A stretch of 64,000 nt of DNA, from NCBI GenBank assembly GCA_002946415.1, contig NJPS01000057.1, positions 294,836-358,835 on the forward strand, in the 5' to 3' direction. Numbering within the stretch: the first letter of the stretch is position 1; the number at the start of each line of letters is the position of its first letter. Below, one piece after another: positions 26,165-37,553 of this stretch. This stretch comes from Rutstroemia sp. NJR-2017a BVV2. Lineage: Eukaryota; Ascomycota; Leotiomycetes; Helotiales; Rutstroemiaceae. The notes beneath the pieces were generated by a model. It was not told the origin of the DNA and did not search any database. It saw nothing but the letters and a program-made list of their open reading frames with translations. The translations under genes and the position numbers were made by a program.

Positions 26165-27259
26165 CTTCATATATACAAAGCCCCTATCAGTATATTCCTA
26201 CCAAAATTCACTACTAAGTATATTTGCGAGACTGAGCTATACAATCTAGATCTAGTAGATCTCATTCTGGCCAATCTCCAGACTACTAATATAGAATATC
26301 TGGTACTTTCGGACTACTACTTTGAGATATTATAGTTCGCAAATACTATCTATCAGATAATACAAACAATAGTTTGCAAGTTTAAAGCTACCTTTGTACT
26401 ATATCTAGTTATTTGCCTAGCTAGATAGTATTGTAGTTACCTTCTTATTAGTCCTAATAAACTAGTTGTGAAAATCTGTAGCTAATACTACAATAGAGAT
26501 CGAAATAACCAAATATTCTTATCCTTCTCTGATCTGGATAAGAATACTATTTTAAGTTATCTTGATTATAAAGAATAGATTCAGGTTCTTCTCAATAATA
26601 GTAATAAAGTAGATATTCAAGAATACTATATCTATATTATATCCCCTTATCTAGGATATAATCACTTCCCTCAGGTTTCTTCCTCTCTTCAAATATATAC
26701 TTCGGTCAAAACAACTGGATAAGAACTACTAGTATCTAGAGCTAGAATACCATTAATAGATCAGATAGTAGTAATATATAATTACAATAAGATAGAGATT
26801 TTGGGTAGATATAAATCGAAATAGCTTACTAAGACTAAGATAGATAATATTGCTGAGAGTATTATATATTCTACTAAGAAGCCTTATATTTATAAGGGAT
26901 CTAAAAAGATCAAATCGAATCTATTCCTATTTTCCGAATATATCCAGGATAGTAATAATACTCTTTTATCTTCTACTACTATAGGTACCTTCTCTCTCAA
27001 ACTATCCAAGATCAAACTCAACTTTATACTACCTATCAGTAATACTAAATTAGTACTACCTTACCCTTTATCCGAAAGTAAGTATAAGAGATATATATCT
27101 ATTGGGAAGCTTTCTATTACTATAGTATCCTACAGAATCACCTATTTAGTTAAGAAGGCTACCCAAGCTTCTTCTGTAAGCAAGTATCAGCTAGGACCTA
27201 GTACTACTGATAAAGATATTGCCAGAATACTATAGACTGAGATAAATAGAATATAGTAG
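26165..27259 (+). pseudogene. Element C antisense accessory ORF, unknown family
   Basis: One plus-strand frame (frame 2) of about 365 codons is continuous from 26165 to tandem TAGs at 27254-27259, with only TAG/TAA inside and no frameshift. It runs opposite to gag-pol. The N-terminal third has an ordered, hydrophobic pattern (for example C-E-T-E-L-Y-N-L-D-L-V-D-L-I). The rest is rich in Ser, Thr, Lys, Ile and Pro and looks disordered. No catalytic motif is recognised. Composition is less AT-rich than most of the element. It could be a separate older insertion, but no terminal repeats were seen at its edges. Confidence 0.5.
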
Positions 27260-27799
27260 ATAAATCTCTCTTCTTTCTTTTTTTTCTTTTTTGTATTTCT
27301 TCTCTTTCTATAACTACTACAGCCTCAAATTATAACCAGAATCCTATATATTAAAAGCACTTTTTATATCCCACCGATACCCAATATTAGATTAGTAGAA
27401 AGAAAGAGAATATAATGAAATAATTTCAATAAAAACTTAGCCTATACCTGTCTGTAAACTCCCAATTATAAAAATTTAACAATAAAATCCTCTTTGTTTT
27501 TTACTCTATTTAGGATATTATATACAATTTAATCTACTAGATAGAGTAAATTCATTATTAGCAGCTTTATATCCTTTTTTCTTTTCTTGCTCAGTTAACT
27601 ATTACTACCTCTTTTCCAAGACTATACCGAATATCCACCTCTATAATATAGTTACTTATTGAGTATCTTATCTTCTTATTTCCTTATCCCTTTTCTTTCT
27701 TCCTTATATTAATATACTATATTCGATAATTTCCTTATCCCTCTTCTCTAGTAATATCTCTATCGATTTCTCTTCTTACTGATCTAGTTTAGATCTTAT

Positions 27800-28900
27800 A
27801 CCTTCTATATCTTATTCCTTCTTATCTATATCTCTTTCTATCATTACCGGATCCTAAATTCTATATCTCTTATAAAATACTTTTATCTTGTTTCTGGCAA
27901 AGGTTCCTTGTAATTTAGTTCTATCTATCTCCTCTAGTAGGAATATTCCTTTCTTAGATATAGCCTTACTAACCCGAAATAGTCTAAACTATCTGTATCC
28001 AAGTTTTAGCTTTGATGATATATCAACTTCTTATAATATATTATATAATAGTACTACTTTGCTCTTCTATATATTCTACAAATATACTTATCTGGTATTG
28101 TTAAACTGGTCTTTATCTATAATCCTTATCCTTTTCTGTTTTATAGTAGCTTCTTCTAAGTCTTTATCTCTAAGTTGGATCTGCCTTATCTATAATACCA
28201 GAAACTCTGTTTTACTAGCAATATTTTCCTAATCTATAATCTGCTATATAGGTATATATATCTCAATTGGTAGTATAGCTTCTGACCTGTAATTGAGATA
28301 AAACAATGAGAATCCAGTTGTTGATTTTACTATAACCCTATCTACTAGTAGAACAATATATAGATTATCGACCTATTTTCCTTTTCTACTATCGGTTATT
28401 TTAGCTAAAGCCTCTACTATAGGTCTATAGCTTCTTTCGACTATTCTATTTGCAGGAGTATAGTAAGGTAATATTATTATTTATACTATACTATACTTCT
28501 TAGCTAGTATCTTAACCCAACCTTTATTTTCCAGACTATTATCTATAACTAACTTTCCAAAGATACTATATCTATAAATGATATCTTCCTATATAAATAC
28601 TGTAATTGATTCTAAGTTTGCTGATCTTAGAGCTTATCTCTCTAGCTAGCTACTAAGGTTATATCTTATTATAACTAGATACTTTTTCCCTCTATACTTA
28701 GATATATAGATTATATCTAGTTCTATCTTGCTCTATAGTATACTAGTCTATATTGGGTAAAGAGTCTCCTTCTAGCAGAGATTACTTCGAAATTGATATC
28801 TATTATATTACTATACAAAAGTTTTTATATCTTTATAGTACCTATCTCAGAAATATCTCTTGGCTACCTTCTGGTATATATTTTCCCTATCTTTATATCC
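27800..28900 (-). pseudogene. Element C integrase
   Basis: On the minus strand (same frame as RT) near 28380-28560 the sequence reads F-G-K-L-V-I-D-N-S-L-E-N-K-G-W, then L-P-Y-Y-T-P-A-N-R-I-V-E-R-S-Y-R-P-I. This is the D...N-G-x-x-E-R part of the DDE core, with Gly-to-Arg and His-to-Tyr changes. The C-terminal part near 27880-27960 has K-G-I-F-L-L-E-E-I-D-R-T-K-L-Q-G-T-F, a conserved tail in fungal gypsy integrases. The family assignment is from recalled motif patterns. Confidence 0.8.
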
Positions 28901-30049
28901 GGTTTCGTTATAGAGAGTATAAAGAACTACTAATCTTTCTTCTTCCGAATCAACTATTTTTCTCTTAGATAGACCTTTATTAGATCTTCGAAAGAGTATA
29001 CTATCTTGGACTCTATAGTTCAATATTCTAGCTTTGAATAAACAGAAATCTGACTTAGCAACTTAAGTTGGTTTCTTCAATATTATAAAGAATTCTACTA
29101 TCAATCTCGAGTCCAAACTCTATTCTCTTTCTACTAAGAAGGTTTGTATAGATATAATCCCGATTTCTCGATAAAGGATTACTTGGCAGAAACCTATATA
29201 TATATCTATAAAATCGTCGATTTCTTCTTCCTAGATTTCGAATTATAGTTCCTTATCTATTGCCGGCTTCCTAGATAGTCTATCTATAGTTATATATTTG
29301 TTTCCGAGAATATACTTAACCTCGAAGTCAAATAGTCAAATTTATATTATCTATCTAGTTATAAATATACTAGGCAAATCTGTAGTAGTTGAATTGAGTT
29401 ATACTACTAGTATAACTATATCGGTTTTCAATAGAAAATATATCTTATATAAGTAGTCCCGAATCTTTTTAAGAGTTTTTAGTACTCTTTTATATTCTCT
29501 TTTTGTAGTATTATAATTCTACTTAGCTAGTATCTATTAGCTACTATTATAGTATATAAGATATCTCTTCTTTTTTTTGTCCTATTATATTAATACTATT
29601 CTCTATCTACTTAGGCTTATATCAATAGCGAGGATTATAAGACCAGTACCGTGTACTATATCTAGCCTAACAAGAGCTGGTACTATAGTTAGTATTAACT
29701 TTAAACTATCTATTACTAGATTATACTTTGTTATCTATACAAAGTCGATACCTTTCTTTAGTAGCTAGTATAGTAGTATAGCTCTTGTAGTAAACAAGTC
29801 GATCTAAATTCGATAGTAGATATAGACCCTAATAAATACTTATATTTCTATTTGAGATTTATATAGTATCTAATCGAGTATCTTAAGAACCTTTTCACTA
29901 TCTAGTAAATATCCTTCTATATAGTAAATATAATTAATCAATTTAATCCTATCTACTTTGAATTGAGATTTGGGATCTATTGTTATACTAATTCTTTCTA
30001 TATTAGCTAGAACTTGGTCCAGATTATATAAATACTCTAGTACAAATCT

Positions 30050-30900
30050 CCGAATATCTAGTATAACCTCTATATTGCTATACTTTATCTATAGGTCCAA
30101 AATAGGTATATTATTAATAAAGATCCTATAGTACTTAAAGATATAATCTTTCAATATTATCTTTCCTATTTTTACAAACTAAGTAACAGAATTTGTAGTA
30201 CTCTGAATAAGAGTAGTATATTAGACTAGTCCTTTAGAAATTATAAATATAGTTATATTTCGGCTATTTGAATAAAGCGAAATTTGATTATAGCCAAAAT
30301 AGAAATCAATTAGCAAGATAATCTAATATCTAGCAAATTCTTCCGAAATTTCATCTATATTTAGTAGTAGGTTTATATCTCGAATTGTAATAATATTGTA
30401 CTTTATAGTTATATCTATAAACCTATACTTCCTGTTTTTTTTCTTAACTACAAACTATTGATTTCTGTATAGCCTATAGTAGTATTCAAGTATTCCTGTC
30501 TCTAGATATTTATCAATTATAGTATTAATTTCGGTAGCTAGATATCTAGGGACTACGAATCCGAGACTTTACCAAACCTTATATAGAATTATCTATATTT
30601 CTTGAGGAGATATAATATTATTATCTATTCTTCTATATTCCGAAAACTCGAATATTATCCCTTTCTCTCTTTAGAATAGTAATTCTAATAATATCTCCTT
30701 TTCTCGAGATATCAATCCTTCCTCGAAAATCAATTTCTTAATCCTTTCTATTATCAACCTATTTCCCTATCTAATATTCGAAAACTTTGGAATTAACTAT
30801 CTATCCTATTTACTTATTGGTTCAATTTTATCTCTTTGTTATTCTTTTTCAATCTATTTCTATTTCTATTCTGGATCTCTTCCAAGTACCGATTTATCAG
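30050..30900 (-). pseudogene. Element C reverse transcriptase
   Basis: Minus-strand frame with I-I-D-K-Y-L-E-T-G-I-L-E (near 30495-30530), F-V-V-K-K-K-N-R-K-Y-R, T-I-R-D-I-N, L-L-I-D-F-Y-F-G-Y and T-N-S-V-T-Q-F-V. The catalytic box reads R-I-F-I-N-N-I-P-I (AAT AAT at 30115-30110), where gypsy elements have F-L-D-D. Both aspartates are thus Asn. RNase H traces lie between about 29000 and 29950. Confidence 0.85.
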
Positions 30901-31499
30901 AGATTCCTTTTTTAATAGATACGATCTTATTAGCTTTTCTCTTATATATATCAAAAATACTAATAGTAGGAAAGAAATACTTTATTTGAAGTACTGTAAT
31001 TAAATCCGTTTCCCTTTGATTAGTAATATCCTTGCTAATACTCTATATACTTATATTAAAAGTATTTAGTTTGTCTTTCTCTGTTCTGAAAATATCCAAT
31101 CTACTAGATAAGGTAAAATTTCGCCGATATTTTTCTATTCTACTACTTTTAATACTTTTATTGCTAGGTAAGTATACTGTTTCTAGCCTAGCTATAAATT
31201 TCTCTAGAGAGTACTCTTCTTCTACTAAGAATCAGCTATACTTGTAATACGAATTATAACTTACTTTATTCTCTTATCGTTAACTATTATTATATACTAA
31301 TATCTATCTTAGTAAGAAAAGGTAAGTAAGCTAGTTATAATAAAGAACTAGCTCAATACGATATTATTCTATAAACTATCTATTATAAAGAAGTTGGTAG
31401 TTATACCAATACTTCTAATCTTGATTGTAATATTCTTGTATATCCTATTAAACTTCTTTCTTTCACTACTATATTCTACTATTCTATACTAAAGATCAG

Positions 31500-31600
31500 A
31501 TTATATTCCCAGACCGGTATATTCAGCAACTCTACTCGATATCAAGTCTATCTCGATACTACTATCGATTAATACTAGTACTTCTAGATTTCCAATTGTT
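31500..31600 (-). pseudogene. Element C aspartic protease active site
   Basis: The minus strand reads V-L-I-D-S-S-I-E-I-D-L-I-S-S-R-V-A-E, a retropepsin D-S-G-A pattern with Gly changed to Ser. It is placed between the zinc knuckle and RT, as expected. Confidence 0.7.
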
Positions 31601-32430
31601 ATCCTAACTTTTGGGCTAGTTATAATAAACGGTATCTTAACTTCCTCGAGTAGTACCGATTATACTTATATTGTTTCTCTATCGGATCTTGGTCTTATAT
31701 CGGAAAGTATAATAGTAGCTATATTTTTGAATAATATCTTTTAGAATATATCTAAGCAAGCTACGATCTCCTTCTTAGTAACCTTCTATAGCTTGTTATT
31801 AAGGATTTTGTTTATCAGTTCTATTGGATTAACTATATATCTAATTATATTTATATATTTCTTAATATAATAGATCATTCTTGGATCTACTTTCTTCAGT
31901 ACTTCTATCTATTCCTTATCAATATTAACCTCTTCTATATCTATTTCCTTACTTGATTTATCAGCTACCTCTACCGATAGTCTCTTCTAATTACTAGTAT
32001 AAGGGATCTTCAGAGTAGTTATCTTCTTTTCTTTTTGGATTCTTTCTTTAAGAATATATTACAGATCCTTCTATTACTCCTCAGTAACTAACTTCTTACT
32101 ACTGCGAAGAATAGTTATATATATATCGATCTCATTTTCTAGCTCTTTATTATCAGACTCTTCTATCTATACTACCTCCCCTGATATTCCTCTAATAGAT
32201 ATAATATTTGTAAGATAGCTTAGTATTGTTCATATTTCTATCTAGTTTGCAGTAATAGCCTCTACTTACTGATAAATTGCTATTTGCTAATATTTACAAA
32301 TAATATCTCTTCCCTTTATTCCTCTAGGAACCCAAACTATCTTACTCCTTTTCTCTACCTTTCTGTAATATATCCTCTTTTCCAGTATTTTATATACCAG
32401 CCCTTGTTCCTGATCAATAACGAAATCAGG

Positions 32431-32472
32431 ATAATTCCTTCGAAAATATCTCTCTTCTTAGTAATAGAAACA
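32431..32472 (-). pseudogene. Element C gag zinc knuckle with three of four ligands turned to Tyr
   Basis: On the minus strand, residue spacing fits C-X2-C-X4-H-X4-C exactly. The first Cys is intact (TGT at 32472-32470), but the second Cys, the His and the last Cys all read Tyr (TAC, TAT, TAT), and position 5 is TAA (Gln-type). Each change is a single C-to-T or G-to-A step. Confidence 0.75.
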
Positions 32473-34026
32473 AATTATAATTCGAGAATAGTAAAGCTCT
32501 TCTATATAAATACCAATTCCTGTAATCGGCCTATAAGGTGGATATAATAGGTCAACTCTCTTTGTAGTACCAGTTAGATATATATCTCAATTCGCCCTAC
32601 TAGATAGATTAAATCTAATCTATTAACTATTTGGAATTATATTTACTATTGTCCTTACCGATATAGCTAGTAATTCGAAAGTTCTCATTAGGTTCTCAAT
32701 CGTTCTATAAGAGATTTCGTGAAATTACTAACTGATAATAGATACAACGAACTACTTCTCTTTGGATATCTATATTATATTCCCAAACTGATCTACTAGC
32801 TGATTTAATATTTCTTATCCTTGGATATCCAAATCGAACTCTTATACTATTTTATTGCTTTCGAGGATCTCGATAGCAATCTTGGTTATCTTATTATATA
32901 CTATAGTAGCTAGCTCTTCGATATTGATCTTGAGTTTCTATATAACTTTGCTTCGGATTCCTTAAGGGAGATTATTTAAGAACCAGATTTCTCTTATATA
33001 GCCTTCAATTTGATTCTTTTTGAGAAAAGTAATAGATATAGCTGAAAATTAATAGATATATATTTAAATATCTATTTCAGTATCTCTCTTCTTATCCTTT
33101 AGTACTTTTAAAAAAGTATAAGAATTCATCTACTAGATCAAGTTATAATCTTTATACTCAGATACAAGAGTAGTATATAGCTTAGTCTAGTCTTGATCTA
33201 CTTATTCCGACAAGGTTTTGATATACTACTTTACTACTAGACTATAGTACTTTAGTAGTTATCTCATTTTCACTTTATCCTCCTACCTTATATCTTCTAC
33301 CTGATCTTCAAACCTTTCCAAGAACTCTGTAATATTATATCCCTCAAAATACAGAGTTCCAGGACTCTATAGTAGAGGAATCGAAAGTACTATCTTAGTA
33401 AATATTATAAATATAGATTAGTAGCTAACTTCTTATATAACCCCTGAACTTACAGAAGAAGAAGAGAGAGATATAGATACTTCTAAGAAGTTTTCGAGTA
33501 GTATAGAGTTCTGTAGTCTGATTAATAACAAATTCGAAAACCGATAACCAACTTGTATTACTAAGAGGAATACTAATATTATATCTTTTATAGTAGTCTA
33601 TCCTATTTTTAATAAATTAGAGTTTTCTTTTATAATATATCTCCTTACTACTATATATCCTATATCCCCTTCCGATTTCCTCTCTACTTGTTTCCGCTTT
33701 ATATTTATCTCTTTAGTAATTATCTTTATATCTATTCTTATAACTTATTCCTATATAAGACCTTATCTACTTTTGTGAAAACTTCTAGTTAATATATTTC
33801 AGAATCTCTATTTAGAATAAGAATTTTTTTTATCTAGCAAATCCTCTCTATTCAAGAGCTTAACCTTACTTCCTTTTCCCCAAAAGCTTTTATTCGCAAA
33901 TACTGAACTTTTAGCAAATAGTATACTCGATATCAATAAAACCGACTTCTTATCTCAAACTTATATTTCCAGATAACGGTATAATATATATTACCCTTAA
34001 CTATCGCTCCTTATATAAGTTACCAA

Positions 34027-34229
34027 TATAAAGGAGTATAGATATACTATCGATATATATAGTAAACAATACTATAGATACTACTATTCAGTAATAAGAA
34101 TAAATAAAGGAGAAGAGAATATTGATTATAAGTATCTATACTAGTACTAGATATAAGAAATGGAATCTTAGAATAGAAAAACATTTAACTCGGCCATCAG
34201 ATATATATTATAGTTTCAACTCTGTTATA
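34027..34229 (-). repeat. 5' LTR of element C
   Basis: 203 bp, partner of 22785-22987. It starts TATAAAGGAG, in which the first TG has become TA. The host LINE resumes directly after it. Confidence 0.88.
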
Positions 34230-34999
34230 GTATTAGAAAAATACTTCTACCTAGTAGGTCTATTAAGAATAGTATTTATAGATATAAAAAAGAGAAGATA
34301 ATAAGAAGATAAAACAGAACTTATCGAGTATCCCGACCAAATATACTAATTAAGCTAAAATACTTAAGTCTAAGAAGTAAGTATAGAAAGTATAATAAGT
34401 AAAAGATATAACTAAATAATATAGTATAGTAATAAAGAACTTGATATTAAGTAAAAATAGATTCAAACTATATAAAAGACTTAGTAAAGTAGAAAGTATA
34501 ATATTTATTTAGAATAGAATAAAGCAAATAAGTTATATATATTTTCTGAATATATAGAAAGTACTAGACTACGAATCCCTAATTTATATATATTACTATA
34601 CTAGTATAGAAACGATTGAGTATATCCTTTTATATTATAATACCAAGTAGATAAGAAGATAGTAATAAAGAAGAATAACTATTACTAAGTTACTCGATAG
34701 TCCAAAATAAGTATAATAGATAGCTAAATAGCTGATCTAAAATAGATAGTTCGAGTATTTCAGATTTGCTAACTAGTTGTAATATAAGTAGTAAAACTAA
34801 AGAATAACTAAGTAATATAATTATAAAGAACGAGAATAAAGTAAGTATATAAAAATAGGAAATATAAAGTAATATAATTAGTAGTTTTGTCTAAAGAGGT
34901 TCTACTAATATAATTAATTAGATTAAGTCCTCTTTATAGCCAATATTATATATACTAGTTAGCAGATAAGAAATAAATAAAAATAATATATAGATTATA
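34230..34999 (+). mobile_element. Tad-like LINE copy 1, 3' remainder with A-rich tail and target duplication
   Basis: Continues the LINE frame interrupted at 22784 and matches 41700-42440 of copy 2, including the R-I-P-N-L-Y-I-L-L-Y region and the C-terminal segment that in related LINEs carries a Cys/His cluster. It ends in GCAGATAAGAAATAAATAAA. The 16-bp duplication TAATATATAGATTATA occupies 34984-34999. Confidence 0.85.
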
Positions 35000-37412
35000 A
35001 TTTCTTAGTTATAATATTCTCAAAATTAATTAGTATTTTCTTAATAAAACCAAATCCATTTTTATCTATTTAGAATACTATTTTAGTTATATCTCAAATT
35101 CTTATATTTTATACTAAACTAATCTATCTCTTTTAGTTAATTATTTATTAACAAAATAGAGTTTATATAAAATTAGTTTCTCGAAAATTTATAATTTTGC
35201 TAATACTATAATTTCTAATATTATAAAATTTTCTATTACTTTTAAATCTATTATTGTTCGAAGTAAATATCTATTTATATATATTTTATAAAGAATCTAT
35301 TCTGATTCTAGGATAATTCTAAATTCCCTAACTAGTTTATTATTTATATTTTCGGTAAGTTATTTTTAATTAATTTTTTTCTAGTTTCGATTTATAACTT
35401 TAAACTTACTACTTTTTATAAAATTAAAGAACCTTTTCTAGATATCGATTATATTTTTCTAAATTATATTTAAATTCATTCTAGTTTTTATTCTAAGGAT
35501 TTATCTAATAGGAATATTGATATATTTAGTAGATACTTTATATCTAAAGATTTATAATATTATTCTTTATAATTGAGTTAGTTTCTATAATAATATATTT
35601 TACTAGTTTTTATAATTATATTAATAAATAATCTTCTAAAACTTTTTATTACTTAATAGATTATATTACTAAAACTCTTTAAATCCTTAATAGATTCGAG
35701 TTTCTTTCTATATTCTAGTAAAACTAATTTTAAATTCTAGTTTATAATAGTAATTTGTAATTAGTTAATCTTAGATATTCCGAATATTGTTCTAGAATCC
35801 GTTATTATCTAATAAGTTTATAAATTCTTTTTGTTTTCAAAATTTGATTTTATAATAACTAATTCTTTCTAAGAACTATATTTCTTTATATTTTGGAAAT
35901 TTATTTTAAATAGTAGTTTTCTTATTACTAAGTTTCTTTAGATATTAACTTATTTTCTTTTTATCTACTTTATAAATTAGATAAAAATCTTTATAGTAAA
36001 TAGTTTATATCAGTTATATATAATCTATTTTTTAGATAATCTAATAACTATTTATTATATTTAATTAATATCTAGATATAGTTCAATTACTATTTTGTTC
36101 TATTATAGATTTAAATTATTTCTTTTCTTTCTAGTTAATTTACTTAGATTTTATTTCTTAAGATTTCTTTTAATAATCTTTTATTTAATATCCTAGAAAT
36201 CTATATTCGAAATAAAGTTTCTATTTTTATTAATAATTTTATTTGTTTTAGAAAAGATTGTTTTTTGAATTTATTATATCTAATTATATAAAGTTACTAT
36301 AAATCTCTTCTCTAATATATTATTTTTTAGAAAACCTTAATCTTTTTTTATTTTATTAATATTATTAAAGATATTGATCTATATTACTAAAATATATTTT
36401 TCTTTGAAACTTATAATCCTTATTATTGATATAAATAATTTCTTTAATTAGATTATTTATATTATTAATTAAGTTTTTCTAAAATAATTCGAATTTGATA
36501 TTTCTTTTCAATCCCTTTATATAATAATTAAATAATACTATTATTCTCTAGTTAGTTTGATTTCTATATTTTCAGAATTCTGTTATATAATTAATTATAA
36601 ATCTGGTTTATTATAAACTAAAAAGTTGTTATTTTATAGTTCTTATAATATCGATATTTCTAAATATTTATTTGATCTCTTTATGAAATTCTTTATAACT
36701 TATAAATATAACTATAGTAATTACTATTATTATAGCTAGATTATAATTATTCTCGAAATAGTTAGATAGAAAAGGTTTAATTTATTTAACTATTTTGTTT
36801 CTTAGATAAAAAATAGTTTAGAGACTTTTAATATCTCGGATATCGAATTTATTAATATTGAATCTGAAATATATTCTTAATTATAGAAAAAAGGTTTCTA
36901 ATTTCCTTTTGTTATTATTATATTTATCTAATAATATAATCTTCAAAGTTTCCTAAAATCTAAATTTCTTTAGTTTATTATTATTACTATTACTTTCTTT
37001 GTTATTGATATTATTATAAACTATAATAATATTGCTATTATAGTTTAGTAGAGATATAATTATATTTATAATAAGTAATAAAATTAGTAACTAGTTTATA
37101 GGTTTTATTATTACTAAGATTACTAGAAGCTATTAGGATATTATATAATTCTAGTCTAAGATTCTACTAAAGATATTATTAATTACTCTAATATCTATTT
37201 ATTTTTAGATATCTTATTTCTATAATATTATTCCTTATAAAGGTATATTGATAATTATAAATACCTTTTTTCTATCTCTATATTATAGATATAGATATTT
37301 AGATTCTATTTTATTATATAATCTCTATATAATAGTTTGACTTTATCAAATAGTAATTAACTACTTTCTAAATTTAAAATTCTTAGACTTTTATTCTAAA
37401 TATATTATAACA
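35000..37412 (-). mobile_element. Chromovirus A2, 5' half (gag, protease) and truncated 5' LTR
   Basis: Reverse complement of A1 gag and protease (compare 7250-9100). Element A2 therefore spans 14436-37412 with a 16.3-kb interruption. The 5' LTR is cut: only 302 bp (37111-37412) match, and the other 248 bp plus the gag leader are missing or replaced. The outermost bases read ...TATAACA, so the terminal CA survived here although all other copies of this LTR end show TA. Confidence 0.82.
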
Positions 37413-37553
37413 AATATTTAACTCTATATTATACTATTTATAATATTATATAAATTAATAGTAGAGATAGATATATCAAATATCAATAATTATATTATTA
37501 TATATAACTTATTAATTAACTACTAATATATAATTATAATCTAGATTAATAAT
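37413..37553. other. Short AT-rich gap and left target duplication of LINE copy 2
   Basis: AATCTAGATTAATAAT at 37538-37553 recurs at 42477-42492. The rest is unassigned. Confidence 0.75.

Larger units (their letters stand above)
22785..34229 (-). mobile_element. 11.4-kb gypsy-type LTR retrotransposon (element C) with two accessory ORFs, nested in LINE copy 1
   Basis: Bounded by 203-bp direct repeats at 22785-22987 and 34027-34229. The host LINE is duplicated at the junction (AGTAT or GTAT at 22780-22784 and 34229-34233). Coding order on the minus strand is gag zinc knuckle (32431-32472), protease (about 31560), RT (30100-30900), RNase H, integrase (27800-28900). That leaves more than 4.5 kb before the 3' LTR, holding an antisense ORF (26165-27259) and a sense ORF (23030-25600). 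A purine tract reading GGAAGAGGAT on the minus strand abuts the 3' LTR, and TTGGTAAC follows the 5' LTR as a possible primer-binding site. The length is about 1.7 times that of chromovirus A1. Heavily RIP-mutated. Confidence 0.88.

Noticed and set aside
27888..32547. Several plus-strand frames of 63-114 codons across element C
   Set aside because: Antisense shadows of the minus-strand pol and gag. Their hydrophobic Leu/Ile/Ser content is what reverse-complemented, AT-rich coding sequence gives.
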